DNA from: Amorphophallus konjac
Taxonomy: Eukaryota > Streptophyta > Magnoliopsida > Alismatales > Araceae
NCBI GenBank assembly: GCA_022559845.1
Contig: CM040120.1
Span: forward strand, 163,848,334-163,912,333
Direction: 5' to 3'
DNA: 64,000 nt
The notes under the pieces are model-generated. The model searched no databases, was not told the origin of the DNA, and saw only the letters and a program-made list of their open reading frames with translations. Position numbers and translations under genes: made by a program. How positions within the stretch are numbered: the first letter of the stretch is position 1; every line of letters starts with the position of its first letter. Shown in pieces: positions 10,532 through 22,148 of this stretch.

Positions 10532-10587
10532 AAGGAATTAAGTGACAATGTTTGGAACCCAAGGATAGTTGGGTCCCAATATTTTCT

Positions 10588-12867
10588 TCATTTCTGCAAA
10601 GCAGGATAAGACAGACTTCGAAATCTAAACTTTCTTAGCATCTTTGCTTTGTTGGGAGTTCTGATTTTTCTTCTCTTTACTCTTTTGGACTTTGTGAGTT
10701 TTGGAAGTGGTGGAGAAGGATTGTTGATTAGACCACCTATTCCAGTTTGTTGGTCTAGATGAGTAGGAAGTGTAATATTGCCTAGGTCGTTGAGGTTGAG
10801 TGAACCTATGACCATAGGGAGCATTATTGTTTCTTACCCATGGAGGTGTCGATCTGTAGAAGCCAAAGTCTCGACCTGTCCACTGTTCAGTCCGTCTATA
10901 ACTATTTCTGGATAAGGGATGTGTCGACCTCCTGTATGGAAACTGTCGACAATTTGGTGCAAACCTGGGATTTTGTTGGGCGTTTGACCTGGTGGGTGTC
11001 GACCTATTCCATGGAGTGTCCCGACTTGTTCTAACATTGTAGCTGTCTCTTCCTTTGTGATGTGCAGGCTGAGGCTTGGATGGTTATCGAACTGTTTGGG
11101 ATTGTTTGTGAACCTTTTTGGGTTGTTGAAAAGTTTTGTTGATTGGTTCTTCTATCTTTTCTTTTCCCTTTTTTTCAACGTTTTCTTGGTGTGTTGATTT
11201 GGAGGATGATGCTTCGGAAGATGATACAAAAGTGGTGGTCTTTAGCCCAAATGTTTTCTTTTTGGTAGGCTCATATCCTAGCCCTTCTTTGTTGAAGTTT
11301 ATTTTGGTTCCTAGCAGGGCATTCAAGTTTTCACTCCCATCAACAAATTTTTCAAGAGAGGTTTGTTTATCTGCTATGTTCTTTTGAAGTTTCTCATTTT
11401 CTTTCAACAGTCGAGAGTTGACCTGTTTAAAGGCTTCAACCTTTTCATTGCACAGATTGTTGTCCTTTCTATAGCTTTGCATTTTTAATTTCAATTCATC
11501 AATTTCATCTCTTAGCCTTTCATTTTCATCTTCCAAATCTCTCATTTCTTTTCTTCCTTCTTCAAGATTCTCATTCATTTTTCTTAGATTTACAATATCA
11601 GTTTCTAAAGAGATTATCTTTTCATTGAGAGTTTTATCATGCCCACAGGATTCAACCTTCTTTTTTAAGGTTTTGTTTTATTTTCTGTATACTTCATATT
11701 TGTTCATCATTTCAAAGTAAGCTTCTTCCCAATCATCAGTGGAGAAATGTTCAAAGGGAGAGCTCACCTCGCTGTCATTTTCTCCTTTGACCATTAGGCA
11801 GAGATCATCTTTTTCCTCTTTAGAGGAGTTATCTTCAGTTTCTTCTTCTTCATCATCACTCCAAGTGCACACCATGGCCTGCTTCTTATTGCTCTTCCAC
11901 CTGGGCATAGCTTTCTTAGCTCCTTTAGGACATTCAGACTTGATGTGTCCTGATTTCCTGCAAGAGTAACATACAAGCTTTTCAGACTTTTTAGCATTTT
12001 CAGGTCTTGGCCTGAAACCTCTTCTTACTTGGGATTCTTAGTAAAGCATGTACCTTCCTTTCTTAAAAACTTTCTGAACATTCTTGCCAATATGCCAACT
12101 TCATCTTCTTCAGTGTTGCTGCTGGAAGGCTGTTCATCATCAGATAGGTCCTTGGTGCTTGGTCCAGCTTTAAGAGCCAGAGGCTTCTTTTTACTTACCT
12201 CAGCTTCTTTGTTTTTTAGAATCATCTCATAGATCATCAAGGACCCTATGAGTTCTTCTACTTTGATGGTGGTTAGGTCTTTTGATTCTTCAGCCACAGT
12301 GGCCTTTGTATGCCAGATAGGAGTTAGTGATCTCAGAATCTTTCTTACTATCTCCTGCTCAGTGTAGGTCTTACCTAGCTCAGTCAAGCCATTAGTGAGC
12401 GAGGTTAGCCTAGCATACATGTCCGAAATGGATTCATCAGATTTCATTCTAAACTTCTCATATTCAGATACCAACATATTAGCTTTGGTTGCACATACCT
12501 ACTGTGTCCCTTCATATATTACCTCAAGGCGATCCCACATTTCTTTTGCAGTTTTGCAAGTTGACACCCTTGAGTATTCAGTTGGATGAAGGGAGCACTG
12601 CATGATACGCTTGGCACCCCAGTTCAGTGTTGATTGCCTGATTTGTTCTTTAGTCCATGTATCTTTGTCCGGAGACAGCTCAAATGGTCCCTTGCTGATC
12701 ACTCGCCAGACTTCATGATCCTGGGCCTTAATGAAGACCTGCATGCGATTTTTCCAGTAAGGATAATTTGTCCCAGTGAAAATAGGAGGCCTATTTACAG
12801 AATGTCCTTCAGCCATAGGACCTTTAGAAGCCATATCACTAGTTCTCTCAAGGTCGTTAGACCACAT
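10588..12867 (-). pseudogene. gag: Copia gag (element 1), with coiled-coil tail
   Basis: The pieces in order on the minus strand are as follows. 12867-12499 is the gag N-terminus (PPIFTGTNYPYWKNRM, TAKEMWDRLEVIYEGT; the likely start is the MASKG Met at 12834). 12477-12025 is the UBN2-type capsid region (YEKFRMKSDESISDMYAR, RKILRSLTPIW). 11930-11971 is a CX2CX4HX4C zinc knuckle (CYSCRKSGHIKSEC). 11908-11678 is an acidic region with CLMVKGEND. 11578-11084 is a strongly charged coiled coil with EGLGYEP near its end. A basic linker follows down to about 10588. Stops and frameshifts lie between the pieces. This long gag with its C-terminal coiled coil matches SIRE-type elements. Confidence 0.8.
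10843..11035. repeat. GTGTCGACCT pairs inside the gag linker
   Basis: Three paired motifs lie in the linker between gag and protease: GTGTCGATC / CTCGACCTG near 10847-10880, GTGTCGACC / CTGTCGACA near 10920-10952, and GTGTCGACC / TGTCCCGAC near 10996-11028. They have the same core as the LTR array but lie in sequence that should be coding (for example the VETLAS and HTGGRH readings on the minus strand). Confidence 0.65.
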
Positions 12868-12872
12868 AAAGA

Positions 12873-12891
12873 GATACTAGCTCTGATACCA
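12873..12891 (-). other. Primer binding site, element 1
   Basis: On the minus strand this reads TGGTATCAGAGCTAG, two bases after the LTR end ...CTCAACA. It is an initiator-Met-type primer site and fixes the minus orientation and the LTR edge at 12894. Confidence 0.9.
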
Positions 12892-12893
12892 CG

Positions 12894-13523
12894 TGTTGAG
12901 TGGTGATAGGTAGATCTAGAGGGGAGGGGTGAATAGATCTGCCCCTTTTTGCCCTTCTTTGCTGAAATAAAAACTAAGACTAACACAATAGATAATGAGG
13001 CAGATATTAGTTAATATCTAAGAAGTTAGATACACACAAGATGTCTGGAAACGGTCTTATCAAGCTTCTACCGTTGGAACACGAATGAAGATAAACCACA
13101 AGATAATATCTTTAAGGTGGTTCAGTCTCAATTTAGAGACCTACGTCCACCCCTCACACAACACAATGAGGCTTCACTAGTGCCAACGTACAATAGCTGA
13201 TTCACAGCTTCTAACTGAGGGATACACTCTCACACACTGCTGTCACACAGCTTGTGGGATCACAACCCAAACCACACAGACAGGCGACCACACCTTCTAT
13301 CTTCCTACATGCAAGTAGGGATCTAATGATATGAAGTTTATTTAGAAGAAGAGCAAACTACAAATGAAATGGCCAGACAGAGTATCGTAATGAAAATGCT
13401 ATAACAAAGGAGTCTCCTGTCTGGGAATGAGCTTGAGAGATCCTTGGCTTCCTTCTTCTCGTTGAATCTTCACAGCTACCCTTGTGAGAGAAATATGATC
13501 AAGCTCGATGCTTCCACGGATTA
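12894..13523 (-). mobile_element. Element 1 5' LTR, piece 1 of 3
   Basis: In plus orientation the LTR begins TGTTGAGTGG next to the PBS. It continues through the typical AGGTGGTTC...CCTACGTCCACCCC segment that also occurs in the element 2 and 3 LTRs. It is cut by element 2; the last five bases, GATTA (13519-13523), are repeated at 24152-24156. No gene is present. Confidence 0.8.
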
Positions 13524-15520
13524 CGTTGGCCCGGTTAGGAGGCAATTGAGAGGGGGGTGAATTGATTGCCCACCCTTTTCTGCAAATATAAACACAACCC
13601 AAATAGACCACAGATATGTAGAATAAATCTAGGACAGAGGCTTGCTAGAAATGAATGAAATTAAATCAAGCAAGCTCTCACAACTCCCCAGTGTAAAGAT
13701 ATACCCACTCGGACAACTGTATATGGACGGACAGTTGAGTACACTCACGTCTCACCGTCTCACACTCGTATAGCGAACAGAAAAATAGATATCAACAACC
13801 ACCAGACAAGCAAACCACGGCACAGTATTTTTAGGTGGTTTGGACGCACCAAGTGCCATCCTACGTCCACCCCTCTCACCTCAAGAGGATTTCACTATAA
13901 ACGATGCTCGACGGCAGCAACCACACACACACGGGCTCGACGGCCCACACACATGGGTTCTCGCACGACGACGAGACAACCCACACACACTCGAAGCAAG
14001 CTCCGAAAATATCCAGATATGAAGAATACAATAGAAAGATACAATCCCAGTTCAGAGAGTAGTAATCTAAACACAAGATGACTAAGAAAGATGAAAAATT
14101 CTATGAATCTTCCCCACAAATTCTTAATATGCTAGGAATAAAAAGAGGGTAGCACTCAGAACAAAGGAACCGAGGTTGGATGAAGCCGGTGTGGAAGATG
14201 TAGTCGCCCGAAGCTCCGGATGTAGAGGATGCAGATCGCGACCTCCAACTCTGGGCTTGGGCTTGATGGAAGATGATCCTAGCACAGCTCTCCTTTACCT
14301 CCAACAGATGGAAACCCCTCTTCTCCTGCAAAACAAAGGAAACTCACGTTAGAAGCTCAAAGGATTTCTCTCGATCGAATGAAGGGGGCAGCATTTTAAA
14401 CAAGGGGGCTTGATGCCCCAAAGGACATAAAACCCCTTTCCAAACCCCCTACATAACACATACTAGATGAAAAGGTCACCCTAAGGCCATTAGGGTCAAA
14501 AGCCACGCCATTTGGATCCTCCCTAAAAGGTTTCAAAATAGATCCGGAAAACCCATAAGAACGTTCAGAAAAAGTGTCGACTCATGGAGTCGACTCTTTT
14601 TCTTGAATGTTCTGCCAGAACAGATATAAAAACAAAACCGAGATACGAGTGTCAACCCATGGGGTCGACACTTTTTACGAAGTGTTCTGGCCTGTGAAAA
14701 GAACATAACATTCGTGATGAAAAGTGTCGACTTACGAGGTCGACACTTTTTCACGAACATTTTGTTTTAACAGAAATGAATATACTTACCTGAAAGTGTC
14801 AACCTATGAGGTCAACACTTTTTCCCATGAATTCTAGCTGAGCAAAATAGCAGAGCCCTGGTGAAAGTGTCGACCCCGCAGGTCGACACTTTCTGCCAGT
14901 GTCCACTCTTTCAACGCAAGGCAGAAACTCCACAAGTAAGTGTTGACCCCTGAGGTCGACACCTTTACTAACAGCAGTAAAAGTCTAATAAATGCAATTG
15001 AAAGCACCATAAATAATAAACATGAATCAAAATTGATCAATAGAGTTCATACAACTCAGATATACGTTGATAAGCATGAATTTTACCCGAATCAGTCCAG
15101 TCACACAAGATCCAAATAGTCAAGTATTCATACCTTGGCCTTGAGAGATTGAGTGAAAAATTCCACAAGTAACCTACATTCAATTTGGCATTCAACTCAA
15201 CAACTCAGTTTTACAAATGAGATTCTTCCACATTTACCACATACTGAATTCCACATTCAAAGTATTCAGTTGATTTCTGAAAAAATCAATTGACTTATGT
15301 CCAGCATTTGATTTCAATCAACAGTAGCTCACTCAACATTCAATATGATCAACTTTTATCAAATTTGAGCATTTTGGTTGGTATAGACAAATCAATCATT
15401 CAATTCTGAAATTCAACAACCTCATCATTCATCAAATATGTATTTCAATGTGAATCAACCACAATGAGAACTCATGATATTTCATACATGATCTCCGTCA
15501 AAACAGTCTGGGGCACAACA
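13524..15520 (-). repeat. Element 2 3' LTR
   Basis: This is a direct repeat of 22149-24151. From left to right it holds a (CA)n-rich part with ACACACGGGCTCGACGGCC (about 13920-13995), a stretch with GATGCCCCAAAGG near 14410, the GTCGAC dyad array (14570-14967), and an AT-rich end finishing GGGGCACAACA. ORFs over 13840-15040 are readings of the repeats and are not genes. Confidence 0.9.
14570..14967. repeat. Six GTCGAC dyads at about 72-bp spacing (element 2 left LTR)
   Basis: Each unit is an imperfect inverted repeat of about 28-32 bp, AAAGTGTCGAC-N(8)-GTCGACACTTT, starting at about 14571, 14648, 14722, 14793, 14865 and 14938 (steps of 78, 73, 71, 72, 73). Some half sites have decayed (GTCAAC, GTTGAC). 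Between the dyads are GTTCTG / CAGAAC-like words. The same six units are present in the other LTR. Confidence 0.9.
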
Positions 15521-17114
15521 ATCTCCCCCTTTTTGACGAAGATAAAACTGTTGATAGAACTATAATATTTGCATGAAGGATGACAATTTTTGAACCAAAA
15601 CAACCATTTTCTCATGCACGCCAGATGCATGACTTTCAGTCAGGAATTCATAACTTGCTGAATCAACATGTAGAGATCAACTCACTCTTTTTGCCAAAAA
15701 CATAATCAATCAAAAACTAAGCAAGTCATGAATCTTCATTCAAGCAATGCAAAGTTATTTCTCCCCCTTTTTGTCAGAGTTAAATAAGGGATTATTAAAA
15801 CTGTGGGGAATGACAGTAAAGCCTCTATATACACAGTTAACTCAATGAGATGCATATGAAACGCAAGTAATGACCAGTCAAGCACATATGCACTCATCAT
15901 ACCATAAAATAGCAAACGTGTTCTTTATGAACGGGTTAGGAAATATGCTATAGACCAAGAACATGAATTTCATGTGCAATAGTAAAAGGGTAGTGCTTAC
16001 AAGAAGTAGTACTGCAAGACTCATGAAATATGGCTAATTCAAGGTGTACATCCATACAATCACTCCCTAGATGAATATGTGAAATATTAGCGATGAAATC
16101 TAGATAGCATAGATTTTCAGATTTTTTAAAGAACACAAATAGGAACTTTTCTTCCCTACACTTTCATATAACGTGCTCGAATTTTGGTAGCTTCGCACAA
16201 CCCCAAGATTATTTTGATTTTTGAAAGACAAGATGACTAACCTTTTGACACGAGTCATGTCCTTTGTTTCAGGGACACTTCTCGATTACTCGGCATCGTC
16301 ACTTATGATAATGTGGATAGGACACTTTTCAATGCGAGTTTCCTCCTTTATCTCAGGGGGGATTCCCGATTTACTTCATGTCAAATCACACTTATTGACT
16401 ATTTTTGACGGGGCTGACAGCTTTTTCCTCACAAGTCACGTGATTTCCATGTAGGGGTTCCAAAGTCCTAAAATGTGTTAAGTGGAATAAGTGAAATCCT
16501 TATTAGTTAGATTCATTAACTCACATGTGCAAATTATGTGAGAGATTGCGTAGAATGTAAGAGATGAATTAGCCTATTCATGGTGATGTCTCCCCCTAAG
16601 TGTACGCACCATTATAGCAAAAATCTCCCCCTTAATATGTGCCATGTTAAAACATGTCCTAGTCAAAGCATTTTATTTAGCAAGGGCGTAAGGTCTTAGA
16701 AGATTTCAACTGAAAGGTGTGTAGTATATATACACTCAAGCATTTCAAAATGATATTTTTAAGCAATTTGATTACCGGTACGTGGTGGAGTACTTAGGTC
16801 CGAAGACCACACTCACACATGATGAAAGCTTCCAGGTGGACTTGATCCACCTTTCCACTAACATTATTTGATATACCGATAAATCATGGCATTCATGCAC
16901 ACATTGATGAAGTATATGCAGTTATGTACATGCAGATGCAAAAGGATGAAAGCATGTATAATAACCAATGTTGTTATTCACTGTGATGTGGACAAAAGAC
17001 AAAGTTTGAAGAGTAAAGACAATGAAAACTTTTATGTGCAAATCAAAAGGCAATATGAACATTTTCTTTATAAAAAAGATGAAATGAGTGTATGTATAAT
17101 TCAGCTCAAAGTAT
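15521..17114 (-). other. Element 2 polypurine tract and untranslated 3' region
   Basis: On the minus strand the last bases before the 3' LTR read AAAAAGGGGGAGAT (plus 15521-15535), a good polypurine tract for second-strand priming. A second CTCCCCCTTTTTG run lies at about 15762-15774, and further CTCCCCC runs at 16591 and 16627. The rest is AT-rich and I see no gene in it. Confidence 0.75.
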
Positions 17115-19301
17115 CTAAGTATCTAATCTGCACACTCCTATTTCTCTTCTTAGAAAGCAAAATTGTTTAGAGTTCAAAGGTTTTGTAAATATATCAGCAA
17201 GTTGGTGTTTTGTATCAACAAAAACAAGTTCAAAATCACCTTTATTGATATGATCTCTTATAAAGTGGTGTCTAACTTCTATGTGCTTAGTGCAAGAATG
17301 TTGGACATGATTCTTGGACAAGTTTATTGCAGAAGTGTTATCACATATTATGGGAGTTTTCTTTAAAGAAAAACCAAAATCCAACAACTGATGTTGGATC
17401 CAAAGCACTTAAGCCGCACAACTACAGACAGCCACGTACTCGGCTTCGGTAGTTGATAAAGCCACACAATGTTGTTTCTTTGAGGCCCATGAAACCATGC
17501 AACCCCCAAGAAACTGACAGTGACCACTTGTGCTTTTTCGATCCATCTTACAACCACCATAATCAGAGTCAGTGAAAGCATGTAAATCAAATGAGTTATT
17601 CCTAGGATACCACAAACCAAGGTCTAGGGTTCCATTTAAATACCTGAAGATCCTTTTCACGACCGCTAAATGGGAATCCCTGGGACAAGATTGGTATCTT
17701 GAACAGAGACAAACACTAAAGTGTATATCTGGCCTGCTAGCAGTCAAATAAAGCAAGGATCCTATCATACCCCTAAAAAGTTTTTGATCAATTTTGTTAC
17801 GTTTTTCTTCCTCCATTTTCTGTGAGGTGGACATTGGTGTTGCAAAGGGCTTGGTAGTCTCAAGTTGAAATTTCTTCACGATTTTTTGTGTATACTTCTT
17901 CTGGTTGATGAAAATACCATCATCCATTTGCTTTATCTGTAATCCCAAGAAGAAGTTGAGCTCTCCCATCAAGCTCATCTCAAACTCCCCCTGCACAAGT
18001 TGGGCAAATTCATCGTTCATTTTTGTGTTGGAGGCTCCAAAAATAATATCGTCTACATAAACTTGAACAATTAATGAATGATAATCACAAGTTTTTGTAA
18101 ACAAAGTTTGGTCTATGTTACCTCGATTGAAGCCGTTTTCAATAAGAAATGAACTTAATCTATCATACCATGCCCGGGGAGCCTGTTTCAAACCGTATAG
18201 TGCCTTGTTCAATTTGAATACATGGTCGAGAAATCTTTCATCTTCAAAGTCCGGTGGTTGCTCCACGTACACATCTTCCATGATTACTCCATTGAGGAAG
18301 GCACTCTTCACGTCCATTTGAAACAGTTTAATGTTCCTGTGACAAGCATAAGCAAGTAAAATTCTAACTACATCCAATCTAGCCACAAGTGCAAATGATT
18401 CATCAAAATCGATGCCAAATTCTTGAGAGTAGCCCTTGGCTACTAATCTTGCCTTATTCCTCACAACCACCCCATCTTCACAGAGTTTGTTTCGGAAAAC
18501 CCACTTAGTTCCAATGACAGGATGGTCATCAGGCCGGGGCACAAAGAACCACACCCTATACCTTTGGAATTGGTGTAGCTCTTCTTGCATGGCGAGAACC
18601 CAAGAATTATCATTTAAAGCATCATCTAATGATTTAGGCTCAATGCTGGAAAGTAAGGCTGGATTATCGTGAATTTCTACTTCCCTCATTGAACCCCGAG
18701 TTTGAATTCCTTCTTCCACACCGCCGATCACGTTCTCCAATGGATGGTCCCTGTGCGTGGTCCATTGGTGTGGAAGATTCGGATGTTGCTCTTGTTTCGC
18801 TTCTTCTTCTTCTTGTTCTTTTTCTTCTTCTTGATTTTCTGCCTTACCTTGTTTGCTTGACTCTTCCTTTTCAATTTCACCCTCACCTGTAATAAGAAAA
18901 TGATCATCACTCGATTTCCTCATTGTGAATTCATCAACTACTACATGTGGACTTTCCTCAACAACAAGTGTTCTAGTGTTATACACACGGTAAGCTCTAG
19001 ATGTTAGAGCATACCCGAGGAAGATCCCTTTATCACTTTTTGCTTCAAATTTCTCTAGATTGTCTTTTCCATTGTTCAAGATATAACAAATTGAACCAAA
19101 TGGCTTGAAATGAGATATGTTGGGTTTTTTACCTTTGTAAAGCTCGTATGGAGTTTTCTTAAGGATTGGTCTTACCATTGCTCTATTTGTGATGTAGCAA
19201 GCGGTGTTCACCACCTCTACCCATAAGTACCGTGGAAGACCATTCTCGGCAAACATGGTACGCGCCATCTCCACGAGCGTCCTATTTTTCCTTTCGACCA
19301 C
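17115..19301 (-). pseudogene. pol: Copia integrase C-terminus, reverse transcriptase and RNase H (element 2)
   Basis: One frame of about 729 codons is broken by a single TAA at 17409, where a CAA (Gln) codon is expected. It runs: VERKNRTLVEMARTMFAENG and FKPFGSICYILN (end of integrase core), GIFLGYALTSRAYRVYN, a Glu-rich linker, then RT with WVFRNK, ARLVAKGYSQ, FQMDVKSAFLNG, YGLKQAPRAWYDRL and VYVDDIIFGAS (YVDD intact). RNase H follows with TDSDYGGCKMDRKSTSGH and, after the TAA, CDNTSAINLSKNHVQ and the normal ending DIFTKPL. RT and most of RNase H are intact at sequence level. It is the best preserved enzyme in the window. Confidence 0.9.
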
Positions 19302-19989
19302 GCCATTTTGTTGAGGGGTTCTTGGTGAGGAGAACTGATGCTCGTACCCCTACTTCCTGCAAAAAGCATCAAACTCATGATTCTCAAAGTCCTTTTCGTG
19401 GTCACTTTGAATTTTCTGAATTGAATATGCCTTTTCGTTATGTACTTTTGTGCAAAAATCAATAAACTCATTGCAAGCATCACTTTTATTAGCAAGATAT
19501 AAAACCCATGCATATCGCGAGAAATCATCGACAATCACAAAGCCATAAAGCTTCCCGCCAAGACTACGAGTATTGGTGAGACCAAATAGATCCAAATGCA
19601 ACAGTTGAAGGGGTTTTTCTGTAGACACAATGTTTTTTGCATTTAAAGGATGCGGTGGTTTGTTTTCCTTTATTACATGCTTCACAAATCTTAGAAGTTT
19701 CAAAACTCAATTTAGGAAGTCCTCTGACTAATTTATGACGGTTCAACTTCCTAATCACATTAAAGTTGGCATGCCTAAGACGACGATGCCACAACCAAAT
19801 ATCTTCACTTCTATTAGCAACTAAACACAATTTCTTAGGTGCAAGATCATCAAAATTGACTTGATAGGTGTTGTTACATCTCACACCAATGAAGTTGATT
19901 TTCTGTGTATTAGCATCAATGATTGTGCAGTGTGAAGATTCAAAAATCACTTTGTGACCCTTGTCACAAAGTTGACTTACACTAAGCAA
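19302..19989 (-). pseudogene. pol: Copia integrase N-terminal part (element 2)
   Basis: This stretch encodes IWLWHRRLRHANFNVI then CEACNKGKQT (HHCC zinc region), HLDLFGLTNTRS, VDDFSRYAWVLYL and SDHEKDFEN. Two overlapping frames (19989-19564 and 19703-19350) show a frameshift near 19640. A TAG stop at about 19350 separates it from the downstream frame. The second zinc-region His context reads RLRH instead of RLGH, and the residue after the second catalytic Asp differs from the common SDHGGEF. The domain is inactive. Confidence 0.8.
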
Positions 19990-20026
19990 ATTGTGATGAA
20001 GACCTCTAACTAGTGAAACATCTTCA

Positions 20027-20293
20027 ATGCTGTGGTTAGAGTCCTTACCAATTCTCCCAATCCCTATGATCTTACCCTTGTCCTATCCTCCGAAGATTAC
20101 TGTTCCGCCATTCTTCTCAGCAAGGTCTGCAAAGAGGAGTTTATTTCCAGTCATGTGCCTGGAGCATCTGCTATCCAGGTACCATTTATTGTCTCCCGCC
20201 TTCATGCAGACCTGCACCAATTACCAACCATGCTTATTTTGTTTTGGGTACCCAAGCAAGCTTGGGTCCCTTCACGTTAGTGTTCCCAAGTGA
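20027..20293 (-). pseudogene. pol: Copia protease remnant with altered active site (element 2)
   Basis: On the minus strand 20141-20190 reads KWYLDSRCSRHMTGNKL. The protease active site D-S-G is changed to D-S-R (a GGA/GGG to AGA-type change), while the CSRHMTG context is intact. Upstream, about 20240-20270, is a WVPK-type gag end. An aspartic protease without the Gly of its active-site triad is not expected to work. Confidence 0.75.
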
Positions 20294-20339
20294 CTCATAA
20301 TATCTACAAAAAAATAATTCATCATCATATTGCATGAGT

Positions 20340-22093
20340 TGGCATATATACATGGCATGTCCTATTTTTCAACAATAAAACACGTGGGTCTTCTCCTACC
20401 AAAATTTATTCTTTTCTTCATATTTCTAAAAGTTGAGGGGAATTTGGAATTGATAGTTTGCTTTTCAAAGTGTGTGTGTGAACATTCTCCCTGATGAAAT
20501 GATTTCCTTACTGCATAATGAACATAATTCTTGTTGCTATGCATTACACTTTGATTCTTTTCAACTTATTTTTCTTTCTCTCTCACTGCCTTTCCATTCT
20601 CATTTTTCAAGTTTCCAATTTCAATAACTAAGTGCTCATTCTTCACTTTCAAGTTTTCTTTCTCTTTTTCACATTCACTCATTTGGACATGCAATTTTTG
20701 AAGTTCTTTGTTTAAGAGGTCATACTTTTCTTGGATTTCATCTTTCAGCTTAAATGCATTCTTCTTCTCTATGTCCAAGCATGTTATTTCCTCTTCAAAC
20801 AAAGCTAGCTTGGTTTCCAAAGCATCATTTCCATTTTCAGACTTTTGATTTGTATTTCAAGCAAATTAGATTTTCCACATGAATCAGATGAGTGTACAAT
20901 TTCATGAATCTTTTTCTTTAAAGTCCTATTCTCATTTTTCATTCTTCTATACTTCTCATCTAATTCTTCATAAGCAAATTCCCACTGTTCACTTGAAATG
21001 GCCTCAGTGTCAGAAATTACATGTTCGCTGTCACAGTTGGCCATCAAGCACATCGTCTTCACGAGTTCTTCAATATCCTGCTCCTCATCATCGGTGGTGG
21101 GATCATCCTCATCCTCGTCGCTCCATGTCGCCTTCATGGCCTTCGGCTTCTTGCCTTTGACGACCTTTCCCTTTTTCTTTTGGAGCTCGGGGCATTCTCC
21201 TCGCATGTGCCCCGCTTTCTTACATTCATAGCATATGATTTCGGCGGCCTTGGATGGTTCATTTCTTTGTCTTGGCTGCCTCTTCCCTTTCCTGAACTTT
21301 CCGCCAAATCTTCTTCTTTGGCACAAGAATTGTCTTACCTTTCTTGTTAGCATAGCAACCTCTTCATCGTCGGTGGTTCCCAACGATTCCTCTTGGCTCA
21401 AGACACTCTCCGGGAGTGCTTTCAAGGCGTTTGCCCTTTTCTTCTTCGGATCCTCTTCTGTCCTTTTGATCATATTGATCTCATAGGTCATTAATGACCC
21501 TATGAGTGCATCCATGGTGAGCGTTGTCAAATCCATGGAGTCTTCTATCATGGTCACCTTGGTGTCCCAGCTTGGCGATAGTGACCTCAACACCTTCCGT
21601 ACCAACTCCTTGTTGGTGAACTCTCTTCGGAGTGACTTTAGTCCGTTGGTGATCTCCATGAGTCGCGCGAACATCTGGGAGATATCTTCTTCATCTTTCA
21701 TTCTAAATAGCTCGTAGTCACGGGTCAGCATATTCGTCTTTGTCTCCTTGATAGATGAGCTTCATAGATGAGCTTCAGCTTGTCTCACATTTCCTTGGCG
21801 CTACTGCACATGGAGACACGAGCATACTCGTTAGTGTGAATAGCACACTGACTTATATTCAAAGCATTAAAATTCATAGTGGCTTTCTTTATAGCATCAT
21901 CATCCCACATATCCTTATCGAGGTGCACAGCATACGGACCATTCCTTATAACAATCCATATTTCATTACTTTGCGCTCTAAGAAATACGGTCATCCTATT
22001 CTTCCAGTATGGGTAATTACTCCCATCGAAGAAGGGTGGCCGTTGAATAGAATGCCCTTCGGGTGTCATCCCCTTGTTGAGGTTGTTGGCCAT
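20340..22093 (-). pseudogene. gag: Copia gag (element 2)
   Basis: 22093-21785 is the N-terminus (MANNLNKGMTPEGHS, PPFFDGSNYPYWKNRM, ending CSSAKEM). 21731-20805 is the UBN2-type capsid region (YELFRMKDEEDISQMFAR, RKVLRSLSPSWDTKV), a CX2CX4HX4C zinc knuckle (CYECKKAGHMRGEC, 21192-21233), a basic K-rich stretch, and an acidic part with CLMANCDSE. 20820-20566 is a coiled coil. A degenerate second knuckle (TCFIVEK then a stop) lies near 20365-20400. A small duplication, TAGATGAGCTTCA twice at 21753-21779, breaks the join between the first two pieces. Confidence 0.85.
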
Positions 22094-22148
22094 TCCTAAC
22101 AGATCACTCTAAAATCGCTAGATTTTCTAAAAAGCAGAGCCGAAGCTC

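Noticed and set aside
16221..16454. 77-residue plus-strand ORF in the element 2 3' region
   Set aside because: Wrong strand for the element, no known domain, short.
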